From: Limimaricola litoreus
Lineage (GTDB): Bacteria > Pseudomonadota > Alphaproteobacteria > Rhodobacterales > Rhodobacteraceae
Reading direction: 5' to 3'
DNA length: 64,000 nucleotides
Assembly: GCF_024159025.1 (NCBI RefSeq)
Contig: NZ_JAMYXC010000049.1
Span: 1 to 64,000 of the forward strand
Below, in pieces: positions 42,996-50,959 of the stretch; the first letter of the stretch is position 1; every line of letters starts with the position of its first letter. The notes beneath the pieces are model-generated. The model ran no database searches and was not told the origin of the DNA. It saw only the letters and a program-made list of their open reading frames with translations. The position numbers and the translations under genes were made by a program.

Positions 42996-44225
42996 TCAAG
43001 CGTCGAAGCGCTCGCCGAACATTATGGCGAACTGATTTCGGGCCGCAGACCATTCCCGAACATTTCGCCCGTCCTTCTCGAAGTTGCGGATGGCGAGGTA
43101 GATCAGCTTGGTTGCGGCCTCGTCCGTTGGGAAGGACCCACGCGTCTTGATCGATTTCCGGATCACGCGGTTCAGACTTTCGATGGCGTTGGTGGTGTAG
43201 ATGATCTTGCGGATCGCCGGATCGAAGGCAAAGAACGGGATCACCTCCTGCCATGCCCGACGCCAGGCCGGCGCGATGGACGCGTATTTCCCGGCCCATT
43301 TTTCCTCGAAGGCATCAAGGTCGGCCTTGGCCAAATCGGCGGTCGGGGCGCTGTAAATTCGGCGCAGGTCGGCCGCCACGACCTTGCGGTCCTTCCAGGA
43401 GCAGAAGTTCAAGCTGTGGCGCACCAGATGCACGATGCAGGTCTGGACCATAGCCTCCGGGAAAGCGGCGGTGATGGCCTCGGGGAAGCCCTTTAGCCCG
43501 TCCACGACGGCGATCAGGATGTCCTGCGTGCCCCGGTTTTTCAGCTCGTTTATCACCGTTCTCGGCAATCCAAAGGCCCAGAACCTCGCGCTGGCCATCA
43601 CGGGTGACGCCGAGGGCGACATACACCGCCTTGTTCTTCACTGTCCGGCTGTCGGCGTCACGGATCTTCACGCGCGGCGCGTCGAAGATCACGATCGGAT
43701 ACATCCGCTCCAGCGCCCGGCTCTGCCATTCCCGAACCTCGTCCAGAACGGTGTCGGTGACACGGCTGATCAAGTCGGGCGAAACCTGCAGGCCATAGAG
43801 ATCGAGCAGATGGGCTTGGATGTCCCGGACCGTCAGCCCGGCTGCGTAGAGCCCGTCCGCCATGGGCCTCGGACCGATGGCGGCTTCCATGGCGAACTCT
43901 TGTCATCCATCCCGTCGATCCGGGTCTGGCCCTTCTTCACCAGTTCCGGCTCGAAGCTGCTGTCGCGGTCGCGGGGCACCGCCACCGGCATCTCGCCGTC
44001 CTGCCCCTTCAGCACCTTGGTCGAGACGCCATTCCGGCGATTGCTCTGACCCGGTGGAGCTTCCTTGCCCTCTTCATAGCCAAGATGCGCCGTCAGCTCG
44101 GCGCCGAGCATCCGCTCCATCAGCTTGATCTTCAGCTCTTTCATCAGCCCGGCCTCGCCGAGCAGGTCCTCAGGGCGCTCTACGCCCTTCAGAATTTCGT
44201 CCAGCAGTTCCTTGGAGATCATCAT
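42996..44225 (-). pseudogene. IS256-family (Mutator type) transposase, broken
   Basis: From ATG 44225 (MMISKELLDEILKGVERPEDLLGE) the frame is normal to GMDDK. It is then displaced by the hairpin at 43858-43894 and resumes one frame away as [34 protein letters not shown]. Near 43560-43600 the expected NEGAKFWLSVM segment is missing. The third frame then continues through [14 protein letters not shown] (catalytic Asp region) and YTTNAIESLNRVIRKS to MFGERFDA at 42996. It is inactive. Confidence 0.85.
43858..43894 (-). repeat. Hairpin micro-insertion inside IS256 transposase (copy 2 of 3)
   Basis: CGCCATGG and CCATGGCG pair perfectly around a 21-base loop. The core CCGCCATCGGTCCGAGG is shared with 7453-7485 and 45624-45656. 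In one frame it reads [10 protein letters not shown], starting with an ATG inside the hairpin. Relative to the family sequence I recall (DDKIIGLYAAG), about 38 extra bases are present, so the transposase frame is shifted. Confidence 0.7.
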
Positions 44226-44932
44226 GCATGCTTCCTTTCAAAGAAGCATGGACCGGATCACTCATACACAGAAGATCTGACACTCTCGGAAGGTCTCGTT
44301 TGGCATGGGATTGCTGGCGACAGCAGCACGTTGACCAGCTTGGCGTCTCGCGGGTTTCTTTTCTTTTCGCATCTGTTCTGGCTGACATGGGTCCCGATTT
44401 CGACCGCAGCCATCGAACCGAACGCTACGCGCCGGTACGGCCAGGTGGCGCTGACCGGCATCGGCTTCCTATTTGGCCTGTCTGTCTTTATGCCATCGTT
44501 TCTTTTCGGCGACTGGCAGGCGGTCGATCTTGTCAACGGCTCGTTGGAGTACCCGACGAGGCTGATCTTCGACGGGATCGTGAACCGGACCGCGCTACGG
44601 ATCTTCTACGCCGCGCTCGTCGTCGGGGCCCTTCTCCTGTCGAGCGATATCAGGATCAAAGCGTTCGGCGGCATGATCGCAGGCTCACTGATCGTGATTT
44701 ACGCCTTCTATGCCTACGCCATCATTTCGGTTTGGTGCTTCTTTGCCGCCGTGCTGTCTGCGTACCTCATCCTCGTCATCCGCCAGAACGAGCGGCGCCT
44801 CCCGACCCGTGACGGACCGAACCGCGTCAACTTGCATCGGTAGCGTCTGGCGGGGTCACGCAGATTGACCGCGCCGCGCGTCGTCGCCCTGCCCGACCTC
44901 ACCACTACATGCGCAAACCTCTCGCTTGCGCA

Positions 44933-44964
44933 CTGGCACATGTTGCGGCACAGTCGCTGGCACA
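44933..44964 (+). promoter_or_regulatory. Putative integrase arm-type sites at the right end
   Basis: CTGGCACA at 44933, GCGGCACA at 44945 and CTGGCACA at 44957 are phased at exactly 12 bp, about 70-100 bp inside attR. The same octamer with the same phase lies inside attL. Both ends also share a nearby GGAGTCG, about 7-12 bp after the last octamer. Confidence 0.55.
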
Positions 44965-45034
44965 TTGCGGAGTCGGACAGGAGACGATCCCGTAGAGCGC
45001 CTTAGATTCAGCAGCTTAGTTCTGCGACTCCGGC

Positions 45035-45053
45035 CCCTACCGCCGGAGCCAAC
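45035..45053 (+). repeat. attR core: 19-bp direct repeat
   Basis: An exact copy of the 19 bp at 1322-1340 (tRNA-Asn 3' end). No tRNA body precedes it. A terminator follows at 45082-45107, which was probably the original tRNA-Asn terminator before insertion. Confidence 0.88.
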
Positions 45054-45081
45054 TACTAGATAGCTGGTTGGAAACAAACGG

Positions 45082-45107
45082 AAAAGCGTTCCCTCGGGGG
45101 CGCTTTT
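45082..45107 (+). terminator. Rho-independent-like terminator downstream of attR
   Basis: AAAAGCG and CGCTTTT pair, with further pairing of TCCC and GGGG inside, and a T run sits in the 3' arm. Its position just beyond the att core suggests that it ended the tRNA-Asn transcript before the island inserted. Confidence 0.75.
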
Positions 45108-45255
45108 CGTGTTTCGGACACAGGTCCTGACACTCCGCCTTACACACTCCGGACACACCGGAGTCACAAGGAGTCAGAGCCGGTGCCGCACGGCGCTGTT
45201 GCACATATCGGTGATGGGGATTCACTGGGCGCGTCCTGACGGTTAGCTCGGGGAC

Positions 45256-46224
45256 ATGCCGAAGCCTTCCCCGACCCGCTACCGCACGACGAACTGGTCA
45301 GACTATAATGCGGCGCTGCGCAAGCGCGTCTCGCTGTCGGTCTGGTTCGATCCCGAGATGATCTGGCACGCCGGCAAGACCGGCAAGCGCGGACGGCCCG
45401 AGACCTTCTCGGACGCTGCGGTTCAGATATGCCTCACCCTGAAAGTGCTCTTCGGTCTTCCGCTTCGCCAGACGGTCGGGCTGGTCGAGAGCCTGATCCA
45501 GATGGCGGGGCTGGATTGGCCGGTTCCGGGCTATTCGACGCTGTGTCGGCGGCAGGCGCGGATCGCTGTGCGGGTCCCGTACCGCGCCTCAGGGCAGCCG
45601 CTGAACCTGTTGATCGACAATAAGGCATCGTCCGCCGTCGGTCCGAGGTCGATGCCGAATGGCATCAAGTTCCGCGGGGACGGCGAGTGGCAGGTCCGCA
45701 AGCATGGCCCATCACGCCGACGGCAATGGCGGAAGGTTCATATTGCCGTGGACGCGGGCACCGGGGATGCGCGCGCGCTCGAGTTCACCTCGAGCCGCCA
45801 GGGCGACAGCCCGTTGCTGCCAGCCCTGCTGGCGCAGATCCTGCCGGAGGAGGCGATCGGCATGGTCACCGCTGGCGGTGCCTACGATACGCGACGATGC
45901 CATGACGCGATCATCGACCGAGGCGCGGATGCCGTCATACCGATCCGGCGCAACGGGCATGCCTGGAAAGAAGACTGTCCCGCCGCCATCGCGCGAAACG
46001 AGATCCTGCGGACGACCCGGCATCTGGGGCGTACGCTTTGGAAGACACGGACCGGCTATCACGTCCGAACTCGCGTCGAGGCCCAGATGAACTGCCTGAA
46101 GCTCTTCGGCGAGAGGATCATGTCACGAGACCCCGACCGCCAGACCGCCGAAATCCAGATCCGCATCGCCCTCATGAACCGCTTCTCGGCCCTCGGCAGG
46201 GCCGAGATCGAAGCAGTCCGCTGA
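45256..46224 (+). CDS. IS5-family transposase with a 12-residue insertion
   Basis: A 322-residue homologue of the transposase at 25549-26481. It is collinear except that the first catalytic segment (VDSTGIKF in copy B) reads IDNKASSAVGPRSMPNGIKF here. The net gain is 12 residues, from the hairpin at 45624-45656, in frame. The later segments TAGGAYDTRRCH and GYHVRTRVEAQMNCLK are present. Disruption of the conserved D-S-T-G motif makes activity doubtful. Confidence 0.88.
   Translation: MPKPSPTRYRTTNWSDYNAALRKRVSLSVWFDPEMIWHAGKTGKRGRPETFSDAAVQICLTLKVLFGLPLRQTVGLVESLIQMAGLDWPVPGYSTLCRRQARIAVRVPYRASGQPLNLLIDNKASSAVGPRSMPNGIKFRGDGEWQVRKHGPSRRRQWRKVHIAVDAGTGDARALEFTSSRQGDSPLLPALLAQILPEEAIGMVTAGGAYDTRRCHDAIIDRGADAVIPIRRNGHAWKEDCPAAIARNEILRTTRHLGRTLWKTRTGYHVRTRVEAQMNCLKLFGERIMSRDPDRQTAEIQIRIALMNRFSALGRAEIEAVR
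45624..45656 (+). repeat. Hairpin micro-insertion inside IS5 transposase (copy 3 of 3)
   Basis: GGCATCG and CGATGCC pair perfectly around a 19-base loop. The core CCGCCGTCGGTCCGAGG matches the IS3 and IS256 copies at 15 or more of 17 positions. The stem sequence differs from theirs yet still pairs. By comparison with copy B at 25549-26481, 36 extra bases are present in frame, encoding SAVGPRSMPN. Confidence 0.75.
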
Positions 46225-46278
46225 AGAATCGCGGGAAAGGGTGCAGTCATGCTCGGGGCTGATTTGCGCAACATCGCC

Positions 46279-46514
46279 CCTCGGCATCCTCGATCCGGGC
46301 GCGCGGCACCCGCAGGGTTTCGGTGCCGAAGGTGCCGGTGAGCTGCCGCTCGCGGTGCCCGTGCCGGTAACCTTTCGCCTGACCCTCCCCGCGACCATAG
46401 CATAAACGGCCGAGAAAGTCGGCCAGCTCCTCCTCGCAGGCGATCCTCGATCGGGTCGTAGCCGTCGTCGTTCGCCAGTAGCGAAAGGCGCGAGCTTTGA
46501 GTAATCTGGTTCAT
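46279..46514 (-). pseudogene. IS256-family transposase N-terminal remnant
   Basis: From ATG 46514 the minus strand gives MNQITQSSRLSLLANDDGYDPIEDRLR. After a frameshift near 46435 it gives LADFLGRLCYGRGEGQAKGYRHGHRERQLTGTFGTETLRVPRARIEDAEG, the N-terminal domain of another IS256-type transposase. It ends where IS5 copy C begins. It is different from the IS256 element at 42944. Confidence 0.75.
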
Positions 46515-46739
46515 GGCGTGATCTCCTTGGCGGTTGTCGCCGCCGGTTGGGTGGTTGCAAGTCACCCGGAGATTACGCCGCCCTCAAATTTCCACCAACT
46601 CCGCGACACGACCGGGGGGCAGGTCAAGTCCAATTCAGGCAGCCAGTTCATTATTATTGTGACACTGTTCGTCACAGCAGAAGGCGCGCGACGGTTCGCC
46701 CTATTCCGAATGGTGCCACCGGTCGGGATCCGACATGAA

Positions 46740-46765
46740 ACGTGCCGCCCTATTCGGCGGCACGT
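46740..46765. terminator. Terminator hairpin after the PQQ dehydrogenase gene
   Basis: ACGTGCCGCC and GGCGGCACGT form a perfect 10-bp stem around 6 bases, 26 bp past the stop of the minus-strand gene 46792-48078. TTTC follows on the minus strand. Confidence 0.7.
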
Positions 46766-46791
46766 CACGCATCGCCCTCGGCGCGCTTCGA

Positions 46792-48078
46792 TCAGTTCGG
46801 TGTGAGTTTGTGGATCATGCCTTCGTCCACGGCGGTATAGAGACTGCCATCTGGCCCTTGGACCACCGAACGGAAGCGGCCGGCATCCATTGGCAGGGTC
46901 ATTTCCGTGACGTCGACCACGGACATATCCTCGTCGAGTTCGATCACGTCGATCCTCTGCCCGATCGGAGTTCCACCGAAACCAATGCCCATGATACCGA
47001 CCACCATGGCCCCGTCCCAGTCGCCCCACTGCTCGCCAGTCAGGAAAGCGGCTGAAGAGGTGCCCTGCGACCAGCCGTTATTGTCCCAGATCGGCGGCAT
47101 GGCATCGGGGTAGGTCTCAAGGTCAGTCATTGGCATGAAGGCGGCGCGCTCGAAACGGTTCATGCCCTCGCCCTGGTTCGGCATGTAGCCGCAATAGCCG
47201 TCCGGGCAGTCACCTCGGCCGGCCATGTTGTCGCGCGGGTCCCAGCCAGCGTTGCCGCCATTCTCGAGCACGGTGATCTCGTCGGAGTGCCACGGGCCGT
47301 GCTCGGCGACGATCGGCGTATTGGTCCCGGGATGGAACGCAATGCCCTGCACGTTACGATGGCCGTAGGTATAGGTGCGCGGGTCGAAGCCCTCGGGCGG
47401 GCTGTTGTCAGGATGCGCGTTGCCATCGGTGTCAATGCGAAGCACCTTCGATCCCATGAGCGTCGGGCTCTGCGGGATCTCCTCGTTGTGGTTGTCGCCG
47501 GTGGTCAGCCAGAGGCTGCCGTCGGCGTCGAAGCGCACGCGCCCGCCATTATGCGCGCCAGGGCCGCCGAACGGATGGTCGCTGGCCTCCATCTTGTAGG
47601 GCACGTCGTCCACGATATCGGTGCGGCCCGAGACGCCGGAGAAGTCCTCGGCCACCTCGAAGCGCATCAGCCGATTGGTGTGCGGGTCCGACATGTTCGA
47701 GGTCGAGTAGACGTAGAGCCGGCGGTTGTCGGCGAAGGCGGGGTCGACCGCGACGCCCATCATCCCGGCCTGACCCTCGCAGAACAAATCATCGGCGGTG
47801 GCCGGGTATCCCTCCGAGCCGGGCATCCCGAGCAGCGGCGTGACCGAGCCGTCGGGCATCATTACTGACAGGCCCTTGCATTTCTCGGTGTAGAACATCG
47901 TGCCGTCCTCGAGGAACGCCATGTCCCACGGGTTCTCGAGACCCTCGAGCACGACCTCATGCTGAAGGCTGCTGGTGTTGGTTCCGACTTCAGCCACGGC
48001 GGCGCTGCCGACGGCAAGTGCACTTGCGGCCATTGTCAGGAGCCAGGTCGCTGAGCTTGAATGTAGTGATCTTTCCAT
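46792..48078 (-). CDS. PQQ-dependent aldose sugar dehydrogenase (soluble type)
   Basis: A 428-residue periplasmic enzyme from ATG 48078 (GGGAGGA upstream). A Sec signal is present (WLLTMAASALAVGSAAVAEV). The six-bladed beta-propeller of the GSDH family follows: LENPWDMAFLEDGTMFYTEK, GQAGMMGVAVDPAFADNRRLYVYST, GPGAHNGGRVRFDADGSLWLTTGDNHNEE, GHRNVQGIAFHPGTNTPIVAEHGP. The HNGG and GHRN segments correspond to the PQQ-binding catalytic region. It oxidises sugars in the periplasm and needs an external electron acceptor; the cytochrome c gene 160 bp upstream is the obvious partner. No PQQ biosynthesis genes are in the window. Confidence 0.85.
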   Translation of the reverse strand: MERSLHSSSATWLLTMAASALAVGSAAVAEVGTNTSSLQHEVVLEGLENPWDMAFLEDGTMFYTEKCKGLSVMMPDGSVTPLLGMPGSEGYPATADDLFCEGQAGMMGVAVDPAFADNRRLYVYSTSNMSDPHTNRLMRFEVAEDFSGVSGRTDIVDDVPYKMEASDHPFGGPGAHNGGRVRFDADGSLWLTTGDNHNEEIPQSPTLMGSKVLRIDTDGNAHPDNSPPEGFDPRTYTYGHRNVQGIAFHPGTNTPIVAEHGPWHSDEITVLENGGNAGWDPRDNMAGRGDCPDGYCGYMPNQGEGMNRFERAAFMPMTDLETYPDAMPPIWDNNGWSQGTSSAAFLTGEQWGDWDGAMVVGIMGIGFGGTPIGQRIDVIELDEDMSVVDVTEMTLPMDAGRFRSVVQGPDGSLYTAVDEGMIHKLTPN

Positions 48079-48237
48079 GCTTTTTCCTCCCAGAGCAGTC
48101 TTGACGAACCGCTCCCTAAACCGGCCCATCAAGGTTTCAGTAATTGATTTTCTTGAACAGCGGCGAGTATGGCGCCTTTTGATAATTACTACTCCATGCA
48201 GAATCACTCGCCTGATGGGGCAACTCGAGTTCAGCTA

Positions 48238-48705
48238 TTAGAGGGTTTCCGAAATATAAAGCGCGAGTCTTGCAATGTCTTCGTCAGTAAGGTCAGCGGC
48301 CATCGGTGCCATCAGTGCCGTGTTGGGCCCCACCTTTTCTCCCTCTCGGTATGCTGTCAGGCGCTCTACGAGATAGGTAGCTTCATGGCCGGTGAGCTTT
48401 GGGAAGCTGGCCATACCTTGGGCTTTCGGTCCGTGGCAATTCTTGCAGGTGTCTTGATAGAGCTCTTCACCTATCGCGATGTCGCCAATGATCTCTTGGT
48501 TTTCCGCCGGTCTATCCGTGGAGCTTTCCACCTCATCCGTATCATTGCCTTCACCAGCGGGATCTTGGTTATTGCCAGCTTCCAAAGCAGAATCAGCTGT
48601 CTCTTTCGCATAATTTCCCGTGTCTGAACTGCCACTTTCTGCCAAGCTGGACGTGCCGATTAGCACCATTATCCCGACAAGACTGACCTTAGCTTTGCTT
48701 TGCAT
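48238..48705 (-). CDS. Periplasmic mono-heme cytochrome c with acidic linker
   Basis: A 155-residue protein with a signal peptide (AKVSLVGIMVLIGTSSLA). About 50 acidic, Ser/Asp/Glu/Asn-rich residues follow (about 24-75) that look disordered. Then comes a class I heme domain with CKNCHG and axial-Met candidates in ALMAPMAADLTDEDI. The gene and its flanks are visibly lower in GC than the rest of the window. It is upstream of, and collinear with, the PQQ dehydrogenase, so it probably accepts its electrons. Confidence 0.85.
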   Translation of the reverse strand: MQSKAKVSLVGIMVLIGTSSLAESGSSDTGNYAKETADSALEAGNNQDPAGEGNDTDEVESSTDRPAENQEIIGDIAIGEELYQDTCKNCHGPKAQGMASFPKLTGHEATYLVERLTAYREGEKVGPNTALMAPMAADLTDEDIARLALYISETL

Positions 48706-48936
48706 ATGAATCTCAATAAATTAGAGACTCGCAAAACAGCACGTTCTGCAAGTCATGCATGAGGGCGGAGCCTGAGTGAGCCTCCGGCTCGCTGATTTCA
48801 GGATTGATTTTCCACGTAATACCCAAAGGCAAGCAAGAGAAATTTTTAGTTGCCGACAAGGCGGCTCGGCCTAAGTTAAAGCGGAATCCATCAAGATAAT
48901 GCTGCATTGCAGCATTATTGTTTTGACCGTTCCGAG
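48706..48936. other. Low-GC intergenic region with a 23-bp palindrome
   Basis: No gene is supported. At 48897-48919 ATAATGCTGCA and TGCAGCATTAT form an 11-bp perfect inverted repeat around one base, followed by TGTTTTG on the plus strand. It lies 17 bp from the end of the IS5 derivative and could be a terminator. Confidence 0.5.
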
Positions 48937-49405
48937 GCGCTGATGCAGAATTCAGGCTTGAGGCGCAGCTGCCCCTTTTCCCAATAACGTCGCCCCACGC
49001 GAACGATCTCGGCGGTGCCGAAGGCTGAGAACCGGTTCATGAGGGCGATGCGGATGTGGACCTTGGCGGTCTGGCGGTCGGGATCACTTGCAGCGATGCG
49101 CTCCCCGAACGCATTCAGGCAGTGTATCTTTGCTTCGAAGCAACTGCGAAGGTGGTAGCCGGTCCACGACTTCCAGAAGAATCGACCGAAGTATCGCGTC
49201 GCCCGACGGATGTCGTTGCGGGCCGCAGCTGCCGGTCCATCCTCTTTTCAGGGTCGTCCGTTCTTGCGGATCGGAATGATCGCCGTGGCCCGGCGCTCGA
49301 TGATCGCGGTGTGACAGCGGCGCGTATCGTAGGCACCACCAGCGGTCACAAAGCCGATCGGCTCCGCTGCGTGAACCGTCAGGCGGGGAGTTCTGCAACA
49401 ATGCC
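48937..49405 (-). mobile_element. Internally deleted IS5 derivative (MITE-like), 469 bp
   Basis: On the minus strand it begins GGCATTGTTGCAGAACTCCCCGCC..., the left end of IS5 copy B. After only about 40 bp it jumps to the middle of the transposase (GAYDTRRCH), then continues to a right end with GAATTCTGCATCAGCGCC. A frameshift follows GRP. Both termini are kept but about 580 bp of the transposase gene are missing. It could only move with a transposase supplied in trans, for example from copy B. Confidence 0.85.
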
Positions 49406-49587
49406 GGTCACGTGTGCCGCAGTTGGCGGGTTTGGAGCATGGTTGCAGGGCGACTTCGCATGTGACCGCTACGGCGAGCCTGTACCGGCTTTGTACCGAA
49501 AACCAACCGTAATAGAGGCGTAAGCAGCCGCACGGACGCATCTCGATGCGCAGCACGTTCAAAAGAAGCTTTAATCTAAAGGGAAAA

Positions 49588-49664
<77 letters not shown>

Positions 49665-49738
49665 CGATGAAGGCTCGATAGGCGAAGATGCGGGCGGACG
49701 CAACGGCTTTTCGCGCCCGCCCCCGCGTCAATTCCGGC

Positions 49739-50959
49739 TCAAGCGAAGAGCTCGTGGCACAGCTCCAGCGCCTCGACCAGGCGGTCGACCTCGGCTTCGG
49801 TGTTGTAAAGGCCAAAGGAGGCGCGGCAGGTCGCGCCGAGGCCCATGTGCTGCATCAAAGGCATGGCGCAATGCGTGCCCGCGCGCACCGCGATGCCCTT
49901 CTTGTCGAGCACGGTGGAGATGTCATGCGCATGCGCCCCGCCGTCGAGGGTCAGCGAAAAGATTGCGCCCTTGCTCTCGGACTGACCCTGAATGTTGAGC
50001 CAGTTCAGCCCCTTGAACCGATCGATCGCATGATTGCGCAGGCGGCGCTCATGGGCTGCGATGTTCTCCATGCCGAGATCCATCATCCAGTCGAGCGCCA
50101 CGCCCATGCCGATGGTCGAGACGATCGAGGGTGTGCCCGCCTCGAACTTCATCGGCGCGACGTTGTAGCTCACCGTGTCGCGCGTGACCTGGTCGATCAT
50201 GTCGCCGCCGCCCATGAAGGGACGCATTTCCTCCATGCGTTCGCGCCGGACATAGATCGCGCCCGCGCCCGAGGGACCGTAGAGCTTGTGCCCGGTGATG
50301 GCGTAGAAGTCGCAGCCGATGTCGGTGACATCGACCGGCTGGTGCACCGCCGCCTGGCTGCCGTCGACGAGCACCGGCACACCCTTCTCGCGCGCGCCTT
50401 CGCAGATCGCCTTCACGTCGACGACCGTGCCCAGAACGTTCGACATGTGGGTGACGGCAACAAGCTTGGTCTTGGGCCCGATCGCGTCGATCACCGCCTG
50501 CGGGTCGAGATCGCCTTTGGCGTCCACATCGACCCATTTGATCACCACGCCCTGGCGTTCGCGCAGAAAGTGCCACGGCACGATGTTGGCGTGGTGCTCC
50601 ATGATCGACAGCACGATCTCGTCGCCCGGCTCCATGCGCGGCATGGCCCAGCCGTAAGCCACCATGTTGATGCCCTCGGTGGTGCCGGTATTGAGGATGA
50701 TCTCCTCTTGGCTCGGCGCATTCAGGAACTTGCGCACCACGTCGCGCGTGCCCTCGTAGCGCTCGGTCGAGATGGTGGAGAGCGTGTGCAGCCCGCGATG
50801 GACGTTGGAGTATTCCTCGGCATAGCCGCGGGTGATCGCGTCGATCACCACCTGCGGCTTTTGCGCCGAGGCGCCGTTGTCGAGATAGACAAGCGGCGCC
50901 TTGCCGATCTTGCGCGACAGGATCGGGAACTGCGCCCGGATCTCTTCGACGTCATACAT
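49739..50959 (-). CDS. sufS: SufS cysteine desulfurase
   Basis: A 406-residue PLP enzyme of the group II (SufS/CsdA) cysteine desulfurases. VYLDNGASAQKPQVVIDAI is at the start, the PLP lysine lies in DFYAITGHKLYGPSGAG, and the active-site Cys is in VRAGTHCAMPLMQHMGL. It releases sulfur from cysteine for Fe-S assembly on SufBCD. It is last gene of the minus-strand isc-suf operon in this window, overlapping the YIP1 gene. sufA and sufT, which I expect after it in relatives, are replaced by a tRNA-Arg gene. Confidence 0.95.
   Translation of the reverse strand: MYDVEEIRAQFPILSRKIGKAPLVYLDNGASAQKPQVVIDAITRGYAEEYSNVHRGLHTLSTISTERYEGTRDVVRKFLNAPSQEEIILNTGTTEGINMVAYGWAMPRMEPGDEIVLSIMEHHANIVPWHFLRERQGVVIKWVDVDAKGDLDPQAVIDAIGPKTKLVAVTHMSNVLGTVVDVKAICEGAREKGVPVLVDGSQAAVHQPVDVTDIGCDFYAITGHKLYGPSGAGAIYVRRERMEEMRPFMGGGDMIDQVTRDTVSYNVAPMKFEAGTPSIVSTIGMGVALDWMMDLGMENIAAHERRLRNHAIDRFKGLNWLNIQGQSESKGAIFSLTLDGGAHAHDISTVLDKKGIAVRAGTHCAMPLMQHMGLGATCRASFGLYNTEAEVDRLVEALELCHELFA

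Larger units (their letters stand above)
42944..44287 (-). mobile_element. IS256-family insertion sequence, about 1344 bp
   Basis: The ends carry inverted repeats with GAGTGTC near the tip and CCGGTCCATGC inside, at both sides. An 8-bp flanking duplication (42936-42943 and 44288-44295) differs at one base. The transposase inside is broken by a hairpin insertion and a small deletion, so this copy is immobile by itself. Confidence 0.88.
42790..44843 (+). pseudogene. DUF6629-like membrane protein gene split by IS256
   Basis: The first 51 codons (42790-42943: MCFSATASFVLASALVPAGIYTIAIAR, AFAAFPLAFGLQQAL) join after the IS at 44288 to EGLVWHGIAGD, followed by several membrane helices and a C-terminus ending at 44843 (VRQNERRLPTRDGPNRVNLHR, preceded by VWCFFAAVLSAYLILV). 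The sequence MCFSA with FGLQQ-x3-EGLVW is what I recall from the DUF6629 family. Nearly matching octamers flank the IS (GAAAGGTC and GGAAGGTC), so the gene was intact until a simple insertion. Confidence 0.8.
1338..45053. mobile_element. tRNA-Asn genomic island, about 43.7 kb
   Basis: The island is delimited by the 19-bp att repeats at 1322-1340 and 45035-45053. It contains an integrase next to the tRNA, further integrases, at least four IS elements or remnants, and a large set of regulator/oxidoreductase modules of the kind common in accessory DNA. No conjugation, replication or phage structural genes are visible, and the adjacent integrase has a premature stop. I infer an integrative island that has lost autonomous mobility, rather than a complete ICE or prophage. 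Confidence 0.8.
45192..46278 (+). mobile_element. IS5-family insertion sequence C, variant copy
   Basis: The ends GGCGCTGTTGCACATAT and the complement of GGCGATGTTGCGCAAAT flank a single transposase gene. It is clearly related to copy B but diverged at many positions, so it arrived separately. It directly adjoins an IS256 transposase remnant on its right. Confidence 0.85.

Noticed and set aside
44856-45167. Minus-strand frame across attR
   Set aside because: It is a chance frame over the att region and terminator; no ribosome site or homology is apparent.
46658-46676. TGTGAC-N7-GTCACA, a CRP-like inverted repeat
   Set aside because: No gene start lies in a sensible position relative to it, so I have no evidence that it is an operator.
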